Below are positions 43,247-53,564 of a DNA stretch of 64,000 bases, piece after piece. Each line of letters starts with the position of its first letter. Position 1 is the stretch's first letter. Under the pieces are notes generated by a model. The model was not told the origin of the DNA, made no database searches, and saw only the letters and a program-made list of their open reading frames with translations. Made by a program: the position numbers and the translations under genes. Origin of the DNA: Candidatus Stackebrandtia faecavium (GTDB lineage: Bacteria > Actinomycetota > Actinomycetes > Mycobacteriales > Micromonosporaceae); the NCBI GenBank assembly GCA_019112895.1, contig DXIM01000078.1, positions 38,441 to 102,440 on the forward strand, given 5' to 3'.

Positions 43247-45274
43247 GTGTCTGTTCGTGCACGCAGGCAGCTGAGACTCCCTGCAAACCACCGGTCACCA
43301 GCGGCAGCGCGCGCCGTAGTGCGCGAAGTACTCGCCGAGGTCGGCCTCACCAACCTCATGGACGAGGCGTTGCTGCTCACTACAGAGCTGGCCACCAACG
43401 GCGTCATCCACGCCGGAACCGACCTCGACGTGGACGTTGCAGCCGATGACCGCGGGGTCACAGTAACCGTAACCGACTACCGGTCCGGCCCGGTAGACTC
43501 GACCAACCTGTCTCCTCCCGACGAAGACGCCGAACACGGACGCGGCCTTCTCCTCGTCGATCAGTTCGCCTCGTCATGGGGAACCAGTCACGACCCCTCG
43601 GGCAAGGGCGTGTGGTTCCGCCTCGACAGTCCCGCGGACACCAACGGTGTCTCGGTCAAAGACACCCCTTTCGACGAGACACCCACCAACACCGAAGTGT
43701 CCGCCGAGGACATCGCCGCCACATCGCGCGCGGCCGAACGGGTCTCGTGGCTGATCCACGTCGGCGACGACCTGCGCCGCCAGTTGACCTTGCCGCAGTT
43801 GATCTCGGAGATGCTGGTGCGGCTGTGTGAAGTCGTGGGGGCTGTCGGCGGCGCCGTCTGGCTCGACACGGCCGACGGTGCCGGACCCGCCGTCGTCGCT
43901 CGCGCAGGGTCGGAGACTCCCGACGGGGTAACCCTGACGGTCGCGCTTCCGGTGCACCGCCCGCGAAACGGGCACATCGAGCTGTACCCCGAGACCACGG
44001 CCCGCGAACATTGGCGTTCGCTCGCGGCATTGTCGGCGGACCGCATGGCATTGGCCATCGAGACCGACCGGGTCAACACCGCCGACCGTCGTCGCCGGGG
44101 ATGGCTGACGTTTCTGGCCGAAGCCGGCGAACTGCTCGCGCAGTCTCTGGATGTCGACCTCACCTTGGCGCTCGTGCCGCAGCTGATGGTTCCGCGGCTG
44201 GGAACGTGGAGCGCCGTCCTGCTCCCCGACGAAACGGGGACATTGAAGCCGGCGACCGTTTCGCATTCCGATGAAGCGTCGCTGCCTCACATTCGCGAAC
44301 GCCTCGAATCGCCCGATAAGGACACCGCCGCACGCCTTTCCGACGTACTCGACTCCGGCAGTGCTGTACCGCTGCCGATGCCGGTCGAAGGGGTCGTGGT
44401 TCCGCTGTCCGCCCGCGGCTCCGTGCTCGGCGCACTCGCGATCGGCCGGCCAGACGACCGTGCACACACGCCCGACGACATCACGGTCGTCGAGGACGCC
44501 GCGCGCCGTGCCGCCCTCGCGATCGACAACGCCCGGATCCATTCGGACCGTCAAGCGATCGCGCAAGCATTCCAGAACGCGCTGCTGCCTTCGGCGCTAC
44601 CGAAAGCTAAAGGCATTGGCTTCGCGGCCGAATACGTGCCGGCATCGACCGGCACCGACGTCGGTGGGGACTTTTACGACGTTCTCGAGCTCAGCGAGGA
44701 CCGCTACTGGGTCTCGATCGGAGACGTGTGCGGCAAGGGCGCGCAGGCCGCCGCCGTCACCGGCCTCGTGCGGGACGTCTTGCGCGTGATGATGCGCGAC
44801 GACCGCCCGCTGCCTCGTGCCCTCGAATTGTTGAACCACACGTTGCTGGAGCAACCGGAGGAGGGTCGTTACGCCACGTTGGCGACGTCGCTTCTGACTC
44901 GCAACGGCAACGACCTCGATATCGAACTCGTGTTGAGCGGGCACGAGCGGCCACTGCTGCTGCACGCTGACGGCAAATGCGAATTCGTGGGGAACCTCGG
45001 CACGGCGGTCGGGTTGCTGCCGAGTTTGTCCGTCAACACCGCCCAGGTGACCTTGAAGCCGGGTGATTCGCTGGTGTTCTTCACCGACGGCGTCACCGAG
45101 CGGCGCGACGGAACGAGCCTTTTCGGTCATTCCGGTATCGCCCGTTGCCTGCGACCGTTGGCGGGGTATCCGGCCAATGTGATCGCAGCGAAGCTGCGCA
45201 CCGAAGTGCTGAACTATTCCGATGAGGACCCGCGCGACGACATGGCGGTGTTGGTGATCAGCAACGATCCATAA
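43247..45274 (+). CDS. Kinase-GAF-SpoIIE multidomain phosphatase (RsbU/RsbW-like fusion)
   Basis: A 675-residue regulator. Residues about 10-125 form a HATPase_c anti-sigma-kinase-like domain (LLLTTELATNGVIHAG, VTDYRSG, HGRGLLLVDQFASSWG). Two GAF-like segments follow (about 158-270 and 281-437), then a PP2C/SpoIIE phosphatase (about 437-675) with STGTDVGGDFYDVLEL, IGDVCGKGAQAAAVTGL and DDMAVLVISN carrying the metal acids. The start is uncertain: GTG 43247 with GAGAG 9 nt upstream was preferred to GTG 43229. One protein could both phosphorylate and dephosphorylate STAS antagonists such as that at 37661. It is divergent from the hybrid kinase. Confidence 0.9.
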   Translation: MSVRARRQLRLPANHRSPAAARAVVREVLAEVGLTNLMDEALLLTTELATNGVIHAGTDLDVDVAADDRGVTVTVTDYRSGPVDSTNLSPPDEDAEHGRGLLLVDQFASSWGTSHDPSGKGVWFRLDSPADTNGVSVKDTPFDETPTNTEVSAEDIAATSRAAERVSWLIHVGDDLRRQLTLPQLISEMLVRLCEVVGAVGGAVWLDTADGAGPAVVARAGSETPDGVTLTVALPVHRPRNGHIELYPETTAREHWRSLAALSADRMALAIETDRVNTADRRRRGWLTFLAEAGELLAQSLDVDLTLALVPQLMVPRLGTWSAVLLPDETGTLKPATVSHSDEASLPHIRERLESPDKDTAARLSDVLDSGSAVPLPMPVEGVVVPLSARGSVLGALAIGRPDDRAHTPDDITVVEDAARRAALAIDNARIHSDRQAIAQAFQNALLPSALPKAKGIGFAAEYVPASTGTDVGGDFYDVLELSEDRYWVSIGDVCGKGAQAAAVTGLVRDVLRVMMRDDRPLPRALELLNHTLLEQPEEGRYATLATSLLTRNGNDLDIELVLSGHERPLLLHADGKCEFVGNLGTAVGLLPSLSVNTAQVTLKPGDSLVFFTDGVTERRDGTSLFGHSGIARCLRPLAGYPANVIAAKLRTEVLNYSDEDPRDDMAVLVISNDP

Positions 45275-45581
45275 TAGAAAGTCCGCTGCCGACACTAGCA
45301 GGTTGGGACATAAGAGACACAGGCCCTGAGCTCCGAGTTTCCGTGTGCCACAACATGTTACTGACACGGCCCGAGAGAAGCCCTGCGATACGCCTAACAC
45401 CGCAAGCCAACTGTCCAGCAACAACACTATCTCACCGCATCAGAGCAGACACCCATTGTCGATACCGCATAGGCGTTGATAGGCTCCACACACCACGGAC
45501 CGAACCAACACCCCCAAGGACACCCCTGTGCATCCCATGCGTCGTGCGGAAATCGCCGGGCCCGAGGGGTGAGGGGCGGCC
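45275..45581. other. Intergenic region, nothing recognised
   Basis: These 307 nt hold no supported gene, strong hairpin or repeat. A promoter for the gene at 45582 is expected but no clear pair of boxes was found. Confidence 0.5.
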
Positions 45582-46553
45582 ATGAGTACTGATAGTGCCG
45601 GCGCTCGCAGTCGGCGTTGGTGGTGGATCACACCGGCAGTCATCACGGGCCTTGCCTTGCTGGCCGCTTCGGCGCTTTACACCACTGGAGTGTGGTCGCC
45701 AGGGTCATCGGACAATAGCGCCAGACATTCCTCATCGGAATTGCTCACGGTGGAAACCGGGTTCGATCTCGAAAACGCCAGCTTTTACCTCGCACCCGAT
45801 AATCGTCCATATTACCTATTTGGCGATAAATACCCTTTCGACCTGGCCGATAGAAAGAAGCCTCAGAAAGTCCAGCTCACGGATGGCGTCTACTACCCGC
45901 CCGACGCAAGCGGCAATGACCCACACATGCGTATCGATCCCGACAACGAACCGGAATACCAAGACCTCGACGGCGATGGCAACCGCGACGCCATAGCCGT
46001 CCTCGAGTGGGTAGACGGATCAGACGAGCGCTATACGTCGTGGAAAGGCGCCTTCATATGGCTATGGTCCGGGGACCAGGCCACCCCGGTGAACGACATG
46101 GCCGCCTGGCAATGGTGGAACTGCCCGGGCGACGCCGTGTTCGACCTCCAGCCATATGGCTACGTCCACCAGGACGGAGACGCCAGCTGCGACGGTGACG
46201 AACACGGAAACGTCGGCGAGACCGGCTTGGAACACCACACGCAGGTAGTGGACGGCACCGTTGTCGATCGGCAACACAATGCGCCAGTAGGAAATTGTGG
46301 AGTCTTCCACACATACGAGGACGACGAAACGTATGTAATCGATACGGATCTCACACCGCGGGTCAAACCCGACCGCAACGCGGATCCTGTCGACGAGGGT
46401 TTCGAGGAGCTTCACCTACGCCTGGGACCAGACCCCGACCGTTCTCTCTACGGGGGCTGGATACTGGCCAGGGTTATATGGCCAGAAGGCGTTCCGGGCT
46501 GCGGCTGGGTCCACTGGGACGACATCGGAGACGACTTGAAGCCGCTCCACTAA
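45582..46553 (+). CDS. Anchored extracellular hypothetical protein
   Basis: A 323-residue protein with a short basic N-terminus, one membrane segment (WITPAVITGLALLAASALY) and an acidic outside domain rich in Asp, Gly and Trp. The motif YQDLDGDGNRDAIAVLEWVD resembles a calcium-binding repeat of the dockerin/FG-GAP type. Four cysteines in the outside domain could pair (WWNCPGD, DASCDGD, VGNCGVF, VPGCGW). ATG 45582 lacks a strong ribosome-binding site. No family was recognised. Its place before oligopeptidase B is probably incidental. Confidence 0.75.
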   Translation: MSTDSAGARSRRWWWITPAVITGLALLAASALYTTGVWSPGSSDNSARHSSSELLTVETGFDLENASFYLAPDNRPYYLFGDKYPFDLADRKKPQKVQLTDGVYYPPDASGNDPHMRIDPDNEPEYQDLDGDGNRDAIAVLEWVDGSDERYTSWKGAFIWLWSGDQATPVNDMAAWQWWNCPGDAVFDLQPYGYVHQDGDASCDGDEHGNVGETGLEHHTQVVDGTVVDRQHNAPVGNCGVFHTYEDDETYVIDTDLTPRVKPDRNADPVDEGFEELHLRLGPDPDRSLYGGWILARVIWPEGVPGCGWVHWDDIGDDLKPLH

Positions 46554-46689
46554 GGCGCCGCTTGCACCAGCAGCCTGGCTGCGTGGGCCGTCACAACGCT
46601 GTCAAACCGGCGGTTTCACACCAGAGATTTCTTCGGCGACGCGGAACCGCCGGTCATAACCCCCTGGACGGCATAGGTAGCCTGGCGAA

Positions 46690-48762
46690 ATGCAGACTCC
46701 ACCAGTAGCAAAGCGCGTCGATACCGAGCGGACGCATCACGGCGACACCGTCGTCGATCCTTACGCTTGGCTCATCAACGCCGAAGACCCGGACACGCTC
46801 GCCTACCTCAAGGCGGAGAACGAATACACCGAAGCCGCTACCTCGCACTTGGAGGAACTGCGGGGTCGCATCTTCGATGAGATCAAGTCGCGCACGAAGG
46901 AAACCGACCTGTCCGTTCCTGCCCGCCGCGGCGACTGGTGGTTCTTCACTCGCACTTTCGAAGGAAAGCAGTACTCGACGCACTGCCGAGTGCCGGCTCG
47001 AGGTGACGACGCGCCACCCGAAATCGGGGGCGACGAGAAACTGCCGGGTGAGCAAATCATGCTCGACGAGAACGAGCTGGCCGAAGGGCACGATTTCTTC
47101 GCTCTCGGCAATTTGGGACTCACCCGCGACAACAACATGCTGGCGTACTCGGTGGATCTCGCCGGGGACGAACGCTTCACGCTGCAATTCAAGGACTTGC
47201 GGACCGGCGAACTCCTGGCCGACTCCGTCGAGGGTGCCTTTTACGGCGGCGCCTGGAGCGCCAACGGCGACTACTTCTTCTACACCACTGTAGATGAAGC
47301 GTGGCGTCCCAATAAGGTGTGGCGCCACAAGATCGGCACGCCCAGCAGCGAAGACGTTGTCATTCACGAAGAGACCGACGCCCGCTTCGGCACCGGCATT
47401 GACACGACCGGCAGCGAGGAATATCTGCTGTGCGAGTCGCATTCGAAGATCACCAGCGAAGTCCGTTTCCTGCGCGCCGACAACCCGACCGGCGAGTTCA
47501 CCGTGTTCGGTGCGGGCCGCCGCGACGGTGTCGAGCTGGCCGTGGACCACCAGGGTGACCGCTTCATCGTTCTCCACAATGACGACGCGGAGAACTTCAC
47601 CCTCGGGTGGACCCCGGTCGACGATACGACTCAGTTCCACCCGTTGTTGGAGCACCGCGACGACACGCGGCTCGAGTCGTTCTCCGCGTACGACAAGTAC
47701 ATCGTCGTCCACTTGCGCCACGGTGGCTTGACCGGTATCCGTATCCTGCCGCGCGACGGTGAGGCACGTGACGTGTCGTTCGACGAAGCGATCTACACGG
47801 TCACCCCCGCGGGCAACCTCGACTATCACATCACGCAGCTTCGTTTCTCATACCGTTCGATGGTCACCCCGGATTCGGTCTACGACCTTGACCTCGAAAC
47901 CGGCGAGATGCACCTGCGCAAACGCAGGGCCGTCCTCGGAGATTTCGACCCGGACAATTACGAGCAGCACCGCGAATGGGCCACCGCGGCCGACGGCACC
48001 CAGATCCCGATCTCGATCGTGCACCGCAAAGGCGTCGCCCGGGACGGCAGCGCCCCCTGCCTGCTGTACGGCTACGGATCGTATGAAGCCAGCATGGACC
48101 CGTACTTCTCGATACCGCGGCTGTCGCTCATGGACCGTGGCGTCACCTTCGCGATCACGCACATTCGCGGCGGCGGCGAGATGGGCCGTGCCTGGTACGA
48201 AAACGGCAAGCTGCTGAAGAAGAAGAACACGTTTACCGACTATGTAGACAGCGCACGTCACCTCATCGACGCGAACTGGACGTCCTCGGATCGTCTGGTC
48301 GCGCGCGGGGGTTCCGCCGGCGGCATGCTCATGGGCGCCGTGGTCAATCTCGCGCCGCAGCTGTTCGCGGGAATTTTGGCCCAGGTCCCATTCGTGGACA
48401 GCCTCAACACGATTCTGGACCCGTCGATGCCGTTGACCGTCATCGAATGGGACGAGTGGGGCAACCCGCTGCACGATCCCGAGGTTTACCGGTACATGAA
48501 GTCGTATTCGCCGTACGAAAACCTCACCGACGCCACCTATCCGGCGATCCTGGCGGTGACGAGCCTCAACGACACCCGCGTCGGTTTCCACGAACCGGCG
48601 AAATGGATCGCGCGGCTGCGGCACGAAGCCAAGGGCGGCGAGTTCCTGCTGAAGACGGAGATGGAAGCCGGGCACGCCGGCCGTTCCGGTCGTTACGCGG
48701 CGTGGGAAGAGGAAGCGTTCAACCTGGCCTGGGTCCTCGACCGCATGGGTCTAGCTAAATAG
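46690..48762 (+). CDS. ptrB: Oligopeptidase B-type prolyl oligopeptidase (S9A)
   Basis: A 690-residue cytosolic serine peptidase that cuts short peptides, probably after basic residues. The N-terminal seven-blade propeller starts with HHGDTVVDPYAWL and contains GLTRDNNMLAYSVDLAGDE. The C-terminal alpha/beta hydrolase has the nucleophile elbow RGGSAGGMLMG, the acid strand AVTSLNDTRV and the His in MEAGHAGRSGRY. Family length is normal. It converges with the GH35 gene across a shared hairpin. Confidence 0.93.
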   Translation: MQTPPVAKRVDTERTHHGDTVVDPYAWLINAEDPDTLAYLKAENEYTEAATSHLEELRGRIFDEIKSRTKETDLSVPARRGDWWFFTRTFEGKQYSTHCRVPARGDDAPPEIGGDEKLPGEQIMLDENELAEGHDFFALGNLGLTRDNNMLAYSVDLAGDERFTLQFKDLRTGELLADSVEGAFYGGAWSANGDYFFYTTVDEAWRPNKVWRHKIGTPSSEDVVIHEETDARFGTGIDTTGSEEYLLCESHSKITSEVRFLRADNPTGEFTVFGAGRRDGVELAVDHQGDRFIVLHNDDAENFTLGWTPVDDTTQFHPLLEHRDDTRLESFSAYDKYIVVHLRHGGLTGIRILPRDGEARDVSFDEAIYTVTPAGNLDYHITQLRFSYRSMVTPDSVYDLDLETGEMHLRKRRAVLGDFDPDNYEQHREWATAADGTQIPISIVHRKGVARDGSAPCLLYGYGSYEASMDPYFSIPRLSLMDRGVTFAITHIRGGGEMGRAWYENGKLLKKKNTFTDYVDSARHLIDANWTSSDRLVARGGSAGGMLMGAVVNLAPQLFAGILAQVPFVDSLNTILDPSMPLTVIEWDEWGNPLHDPEVYRYMKSYSPYENLTDATYPAILAVTSLNDTRVGFHEPAKWIARLRHEAKGGEFLLKTEMEAGHAGRSGRYAAWEEEAFNLAWVLDRMGLAK

Positions 48763-48769
48763 ACGGTTC

Positions 48770-48797
48770 GAGCGGGCGGCGCTGACGCCGCCCGCTC
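48770..48797. terminator. Bidirectional terminator between oligopeptidase B and GH35 genes
   Basis: A perfect 12-bp GC-rich stem (48770-48781 with 48786-48797) with a 4-nt loop, 7 nt after one stop and overlapping the other. T run weak. Confidence 0.8.
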
Positions 48798-50526
48798 AGC
48801 TTTCCTCGGCCGGACCAAGTTGCGGCTCACTGCGTATCTCCGCTTCGCCGTGCGTACCGGGATGCAATTCCAGCACGACGATCTCGTTTTCTCCCGTGTG
48901 AACCAACGGCCACGGCAAATACAGCGTCTGCTGTGGTCCTTTGTTCCAATACCGCCCTAGACAGAATCCGTTGATCCACACGTAGCCTTTCACGAAACCG
49001 GGCAACGCCACATGGCCGTCGCCGGGGGCGTCGGCATCGAACCGACCGCGGTAGAACACGGGACCGTGGATCGGGTCTACTTCGCTTCCCCACGGCAGTT
49101 GCGAGATATCGTCCAACGCGAATGGCGCGGCCGCCCAATCCCGCAGCTCTTCTTCGCCGTGACGCACGGCCGTCATGCCTTTCGAGTCACCGATCATGGG
49201 TCCGAAGTTGACTCGACCCATCGATTCGACGATGACGTCCAGCAGTCCGCCTTCCTCTTCGCACGCCAACGACGCTTTCTGCGCCTTGCCCCGCTCGTAG
49301 GTGGCCAGTTCGTGGCCGTCGGCGAACAGGAGCGCGCGATCTCCCAGGCCGTCGACCGAGATCGGCGCCATGTCTCGCTGTCCCTGCAGGCGATGCTGGT
49401 ACCAAACCAGGCCGTGCGCCAGATCCAGCTGCTCGAAGCTGGGCGGGCTGTCGGTGTTCGTCACATCCGCGGGAATGCAAGCCCACAACGGCAGGCTCTC
49501 GCTGAAACTCACTTCTGTGCGAGGCAAGACCGGCGCCGACAACGGTATTTCCTCCGCGACCTGGCGGTATTTACCGATGATGTCGTGGTAGGCGAAGAAC
49601 TTCGCGGTCGTTTCCCCGGATTCGCTGATCGGGGCGTCGTAATCGTATGACGTGACGGTCGGCTGATATCCGTCCTCGTGGTTCGCTCCGGCCCAGGTGC
49701 CGAAGTTGGTGCCGCCGACGGCCATGTAGATGTTCACGGAGCCACCCGAGGCCAAGATCTGATCGAGAGTGGCGGCAGCGTCGGCCGGGTCACGCACGTG
49801 GTGCTGCTCCCCCCAATGGTCGAACCAGCCGTTCCAATACTCCATGCACCATTTCTTCTCGCCGGGGCGGTGCGTCTCCAACGCGGCGAAAGCCTCATCC
49901 GGTTTCGATCCGAAGTTGACGGTCGCCAGCACGTCCGGCAACGTCCCGGCCTCCAACTGGGCGGCGGCGTAACCGTCGGAGGTGAACAGCGGGACCGTGA
50001 CACCCAACGCGATCAGCTTGTCCGCCAGGTGCCGGAGGTAATCCTTATCGTCGCCGAACGACCCGAACTCGTTTTCGACCTGGACGGCGATGATGTTGCC
50101 GCCCTGGTCTACCTGATGCGCCGCGATCCGCGGTACCAGCTCTTCGAACCAGGTGTCGACGGCGGCGAGGAAGCCGGGGTCGCTGCTGCGCAACGGTGCC
50201 TGCGGGTTTTGCGCGCGCAGCCAATACGGAAGACCGCCGTTGTCCCATTCGGCACAGATGTACGGTCCGGGGCGGACGATCACGGCGAGGCGGGCTTCGG
50301 CCGCGGCGGCGAAAAACGCCTCCATGTCGGCGATTCCACTGAAGTCGTATTGCCCCGGCCGGGGTTCATGCAGGTTCCAGGGGACGTAGGTTTCTACACA
50401 GTCGACGCCCAACGCCCGCAACAGTTCGAGCCGGTGCGGCCATTGCTGCGGCAGGGTCCTGAAGTAGTGCATCGCGCCGGAGATGATCTGTTTCGTCGGC
50501 TGCGCGAGGTCGTCGCTAGTCACCAT
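48796..50526 (-). CDS. Beta-galactosidase, glycoside hydrolase family 35
   Basis: A 576-residue GH35 enzyme. The TIM barrel shows IISGAMHYFRTLPQQW, CVETYVPWNLHEPRPGQYDF and RPGPYICAEWDNGGLPYWL. The acid/base Glu is in VQVENEFGSFG and the nucleophile in WCMEYWNGWFDHWG. No signal peptide, so it acts inside on imported galactosides. It lies downstream of the sugar ABC transporter on the same strand after a 142-nt gap that carries two GTTACGGA motifs. Confidence 0.93.
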   Translation of the reverse strand: MVTSDDLAQPTKQIISGAMHYFRTLPQQWPHRLELLRALGVDCVETYVPWNLHEPRPGQYDFSGIADMEAFFAAAAEARLAVIVRPGPYICAEWDNGGLPYWLRAQNPQAPLRSSDPGFLAAVDTWFEELVPRIAAHQVDQGGNIIAVQVENEFGSFGDDKDYLRHLADKLIALGVTVPLFTSDGYAAAQLEAGTLPDVLATVNFGSKPDEAFAALETHRPGEKKWCMEYWNGWFDHWGEQHHVRDPADAAATLDQILASGGSVNIYMAVGGTNFGTWAGANHEDGYQPTVTSYDYDAPISESGETTAKFFAYHDIIGKYRQVAEEIPLSAPVLPRTEVSFSESLPLWACIPADVTNTDSPPSFEQLDLAHGLVWYQHRLQGQRDMAPISVDGLGDRALLFADGHELATYERGKAQKASLACEEEGGLLDVIVESMGRVNFGPMIGDSKGMTAVRHGEEELRDWAAAPFALDDISQLPWGSEVDPIHGPVFYRGRFDADAPGDGHVALPGFVKGYVWINGFCLGRYWNKGPQQTLYLPWPLVHTGENEIVVLELHPGTHGEAEIRSEPQLGPAEES

Positions 50527-50600
50527 GCAGGCAGGTTCTCACGGGCGCGAGAACACGAAGTCGGCACGCCGACTGTTCACGGCCCACCGTTGACCAACAA

Positions 50601-50631
50601 GTTACGGACATGCACACAAGTTACGGATATG
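50601..50631. repeat. Tandem GTTACGGACATG-type motif upstream of the GH35 gene
   Basis: Two near-identical 12-mers at 50601-50612 and 50620-50631, 19 bp apart, each preceded by ACAA. The 11-mer GTTACGGACAT also occurs at 13084 and 21339. Possibly a regulator half-site. Confidence 0.4.
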
Positions 50632-50668
50632 GCCAGCGAAAGAGTCTCTCCGCTGACCATCTCCTGCG

Positions 50669-51859
50669 TCACGCCTGGCCGCTTTCGCGTCCTGTCACAA
50701 GATGCCCCAGGCGTGTCCCCTCGTTCGGGTCGAACAGCAGCGCGTCATGCGGATCGAAACTCACACGCAGCACCCCGCCTTCGCGCACATCGGAACGTGC
50801 GTTCACCTGCGCCACCAACTGTGCGCTGCCGAATCGGTCCGCGCCACCGGTGTGGGCTGTGACTTCGTCGAGGTGCTGCGACTCCGCGGGCCGGTCCAGG
50901 TTGAAATACGCCAGCTTCACGGCGCCCAGGGACTCGACGATGTCGACCGTGTCGGTGAACGCGAACCGGGTGCTGCCTTCGGCGTATGCGTCGTCCTCAA
51001 GGGCTTCGGGGCGCAACCCGATGACGACTTCTTTCGGATGTCCGCCGGCTTCGAGACGGCGCCTGATCCGGTCGCCCAACGGCAGGGCCCCGATCGCGGT
51101 GTTCACTTTATTGCCTTCGATCTCACCGGGTAGGAAGTTCATCGTCGGGGCGCCGATGAAGCCCGCCACGAACAAGTTAGCGGGGCGTTCATACAGGTCG
51201 GCGGGGCTGCCGATCTGCTGGGCCACGCCTTGCCGCAGCACCACGATCCGGTCGCCCAGTGTCATCGCCTCGGTCTGGTCGTGCGTCACGTACACGGTCG
51301 TGGTGGCGAGGCTTTTTTGCAACCGCGAGATCGAGGTACGCATCTGGGCCCGCAGTTTCGCGTCAAGGTTGGACAGCGGTTCGTCCATGAGGAAGGCTTC
51401 CGGCGATCTCACGATCGCGCGCCCCATCGCGACGCGCTGACGCTGCCCACCCGACAGCTCACCGGGCCGCCGCTTCAACAGCGGCGTCAGTTCCAGCATT
51501 TCGGCCGCGTTGCGCACCTTCTCCTTGACCTTGGCTTTTCGTTCTTTAGCGATCGTCAACGGGAAGGCGATGTTTTCCTCGACCGACATGTGCGGATATA
51601 GCGCGTATGACTGGAACACCATCGCGATGTTGCGATCGCGCGCCGGTTTCTCATTCACGCGGGTGCCGTTGATCCGTAGTTCGCCGGCCGTGATGTCCTC
51701 CAAACCCGCGATCATATTAAGCAAAGTGGATTTACCGCAGCCCGAGGGCCCCACCAGGATCACAAACTCTTCCTCGGCGATGGTGAGGTTCATGTCCTTG
51801 ATGACCTCTACGTTGCCTTGGAATTTCTTCGAAATATTGTCGAGGACGATCTCAGCCAC
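50669..51859 (-). CDS. Sugar ABC transporter ATPase (MsmK/UgpC type)
   Basis: A 396-residue cytosolic ATPase of carbohydrate ABC importers. Walker A GPSGCGKSTLLNMIAG, signature LSGGQRQRVAMGRAI, Walker B with LMDEPLSNLDAKLRAQM and the H-loop VYVTHDQTEAMTLG are intact, followed by the C-terminal TOBE domain. GTG 51859 gives the family N-terminus (VAEIVLDNISKKF); the longer frame is a shadow. It follows the two permease genes closely. Such ATPases can serve several importers. Confidence 0.93.
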   Translation of the reverse strand: MAEIVLDNISKKFQGNVEVIKDMNLTIAEEEFVILVGPSGCGKSTLLNMIAGLEDITAGELRINGTRVNEKPARDRNIAMVFQSYALYPHMSVEENIAFPLTIAKERKAKVKEKVRNAAEMLELTPLLKRRPGELSGGQRQRVAMGRAIVRSPEAFLMDEPLSNLDAKLRAQMRTSISRLQKSLATTTVYVTHDQTEAMTLGDRIVVLRQGVAQQIGSPADLYERPANLFVAGFIGAPTMNFLPGEIEGNKVNTAIGALPLGDRIRRRLEAGGHPKEVVIGLRPEALEDDAYAEGSTRFAFTDTVDIVESLGAVKLAYFNLDRPAESQHLDEVTAHTGGADRFGSAQLVAQVNARSDVREGGVLRVSFDPHDALLFDPNEGTRLGHLVTGRESGQA

Positions 51860-51867
51860 GTCGCCTA

Positions 51868-52686
51868 CTACCCTTTCACTGCGCCCGCGGTGAGACCGCT
51901 GACGATGCGTCGTTGGAAAATCATGACGAACACCACGATCGGAATCGTGACGATGACCGCCGCCGCGGCGATCGTTCCCGCCGGCTGCTCGAACTGGGAG
52001 GCGCCCGTGAAATACGAGATCGCGGCCGGGGCCGTTCGGGCGCTTTCGCTCGACGTCAGCGAGATCGCGAACAAAAAGTCGTTCCAGCTTTGGATGAACG
52101 CCAAGACCGCAGCGGTCACGACACCGGGCGTGGCCAGCGGGACGATGACTTTGCGGAATGCCTGAAACTGGGTGGCCCCATCCATTTTGGCCGCCTTCTC
52201 GAGTTCCCACGGAATCTCTTTGAAGAAGGTCGACATTGTGTAGATAGTCAGGGGCAACGCGAACGTCACATACGGCAGGATCAGTCCGGGCCAGGTGTTG
52301 AACAGCCCCAGCGAACGCTCGATGTTGAACAGCGGTGTCACGAGCGAGACCTGCGGGAACATCGCGACGAGCAGGGCCGCGGCGAGAATCAGGTTCCGTC
52401 CCGGGAACTGCAGCCGCGCGATCGCGTATGCGGCAAAAGTGCCCAAGATCAGCGCGATAAACGTGGCTATGCCGGCGATACCGATCGAGTTGATCAGCGG
52501 TTGCAGGAACCCACCGCCGTCGAAGACGTTGACGTAGTTGTCGAACGTCCATTTCTTCGGCAGGAAACCGCCGGCCGCGATCGTCGTCGGGTCTTTCAAC
52601 GACAGGCTGACGAGCCACGCGACCGGTATCAGTGCAAACAGGAGGACGACCACATCCATGACCGTCCACTTGAATTTGCTACTCAT
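51868..52686 (-). CDS. Sugar ABC transporter permease (MalG type)
   Basis: A 272-residue permease with six membrane segments. The coupling loop [23 protein letters not shown], of the EAA type, binds the ATPase. Its ATG overlaps the previous permease stop by 1 nt (TAATG). Part of the five-gene set from LacI to the ATPase. Confidence 0.94.
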   Translation of the reverse strand: MSSKFKWTVMDVVVLLFALIPVAWLVSLSLKDPTTIAAGGFLPKKWTFDNYVNVFDGGGFLQPLINSIGIAGIATFIALILGTFAAYAIARLQFPGRNLILAAALLVAMFPQVSLVTPLFNIERSLGLFNTWPGLILPYVTFALPLTIYTMSTFFKEIPWELEKAAKMDGATQFQAFRKVIVPLATPGVVTAAVLAFIQSWNDFLFAISLTSSESARTAPAAISYFTGASQFEQPAGTIAAAAVIVTIPIVVFVMIFQRRIVSGLTAGAVKG

Positions 52687-53564
52687 TAACGCCCTCCTTC
52701 GCCGGGCGTACCGACGTTCAACAGCTTCACGAATAGGAACGCGATGATCGCCACTGAAATGAAAATCAAGACCGACATCGTGGACCCGATGCCCAGGTTC
52801 AAACCGCTGATGAGGTTCGTATACGTGATGATCGATACCGAACCGGTTTGGTTCGCACCCGAAGTGAGCACATAGATGTTGTCGTAAATGCGGAACGCAT
52901 CAAGCGTGCGAAACAGCAAAGCCACGGCGATCGCTGGCCGCATCAGAGGCAAGGTGATCCGCACGAACCGGGTCCAGCGGCTTGCGCCATCCATCGCCGC
53001 AGCGCGATTCAGTTCCTCCGGCACAACCGCGAGCCCCGCCAACAGCAGCAATGCCATGAACGGGGTCGTTTTCCACACTTCCGCGCCGATGATGATCGCC
53101 ATCGCCGGCCAATGCTCGGTCAGCGGCGCTGATCCTTCGGGCAGGAAATTGGCGAGCCACCCGATTCCGGGTGTCCACGCATAAAACCAGCCGTAGGCCG
53201 CAACGACGGTCACGATGCCGTACGGAATCAACACCGTGGTGCGGACCAGGCCGCGCGCGATGATGGTCCGGTGCATGATCAGCGCCAACGCCATACCGAG
53301 AACCAGTTCGATCGCGACGCTGACGACGGTGATGATGATGGTCGTCCACATCGCCTCCCACCAGAACTGGTTCGTCAAGACCGTCACATAGTTGCCGAGA
53401 CCGATCCATTCCTGTTCGTCCGGAAAACGCAGGTCGTATCGCTGAAACGACAGCAGTATCGAATAGACGATCGGCCAGCCGGCCACGAGCACCATGAAAA
53501 TGATCGCCGGCGCGCACAGGATCAGCCCGAGTCGACGCTCACCAGCCTTGACGCTTGCACTCAT
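52686..53564 (-). CDS. Sugar ABC transporter permease (MalF type)
   Basis: A 292-residue permease with six membrane segments. The coupling loop is [20 protein letters not shown] followed by LPLMRP, matching the CUT1 group. The first codon overlaps the binding-protein stop by 4 nt (ATGA). It forms the pore with the MalG-type partner. Confidence 0.94.
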   Translation of the reverse strand: MSASVKAGERRLGLILCAPAIIFMVLVAGWPIVYSILLSFQRYDLRFPDEQEWIGLGNYVTVLTNQFWWEAMWTTIIITVVSVAIELVLGMALALIMHRTIIARGLVRTTVLIPYGIVTVVAAYGWFYAWTPGIGWLANFLPEGSAPLTEHWPAMAIIIGAEVWKTTPFMALLLLAGLAVVPEELNRAAAMDGASRWTRFVRITLPLMRPAIAVALLFRTLDAFRIYDNIYVLTSGANQTGSVSIITYTNLISGLNLGIGSTMSVLIFISVAIIAFLFVKLLNVGTPGEGGR

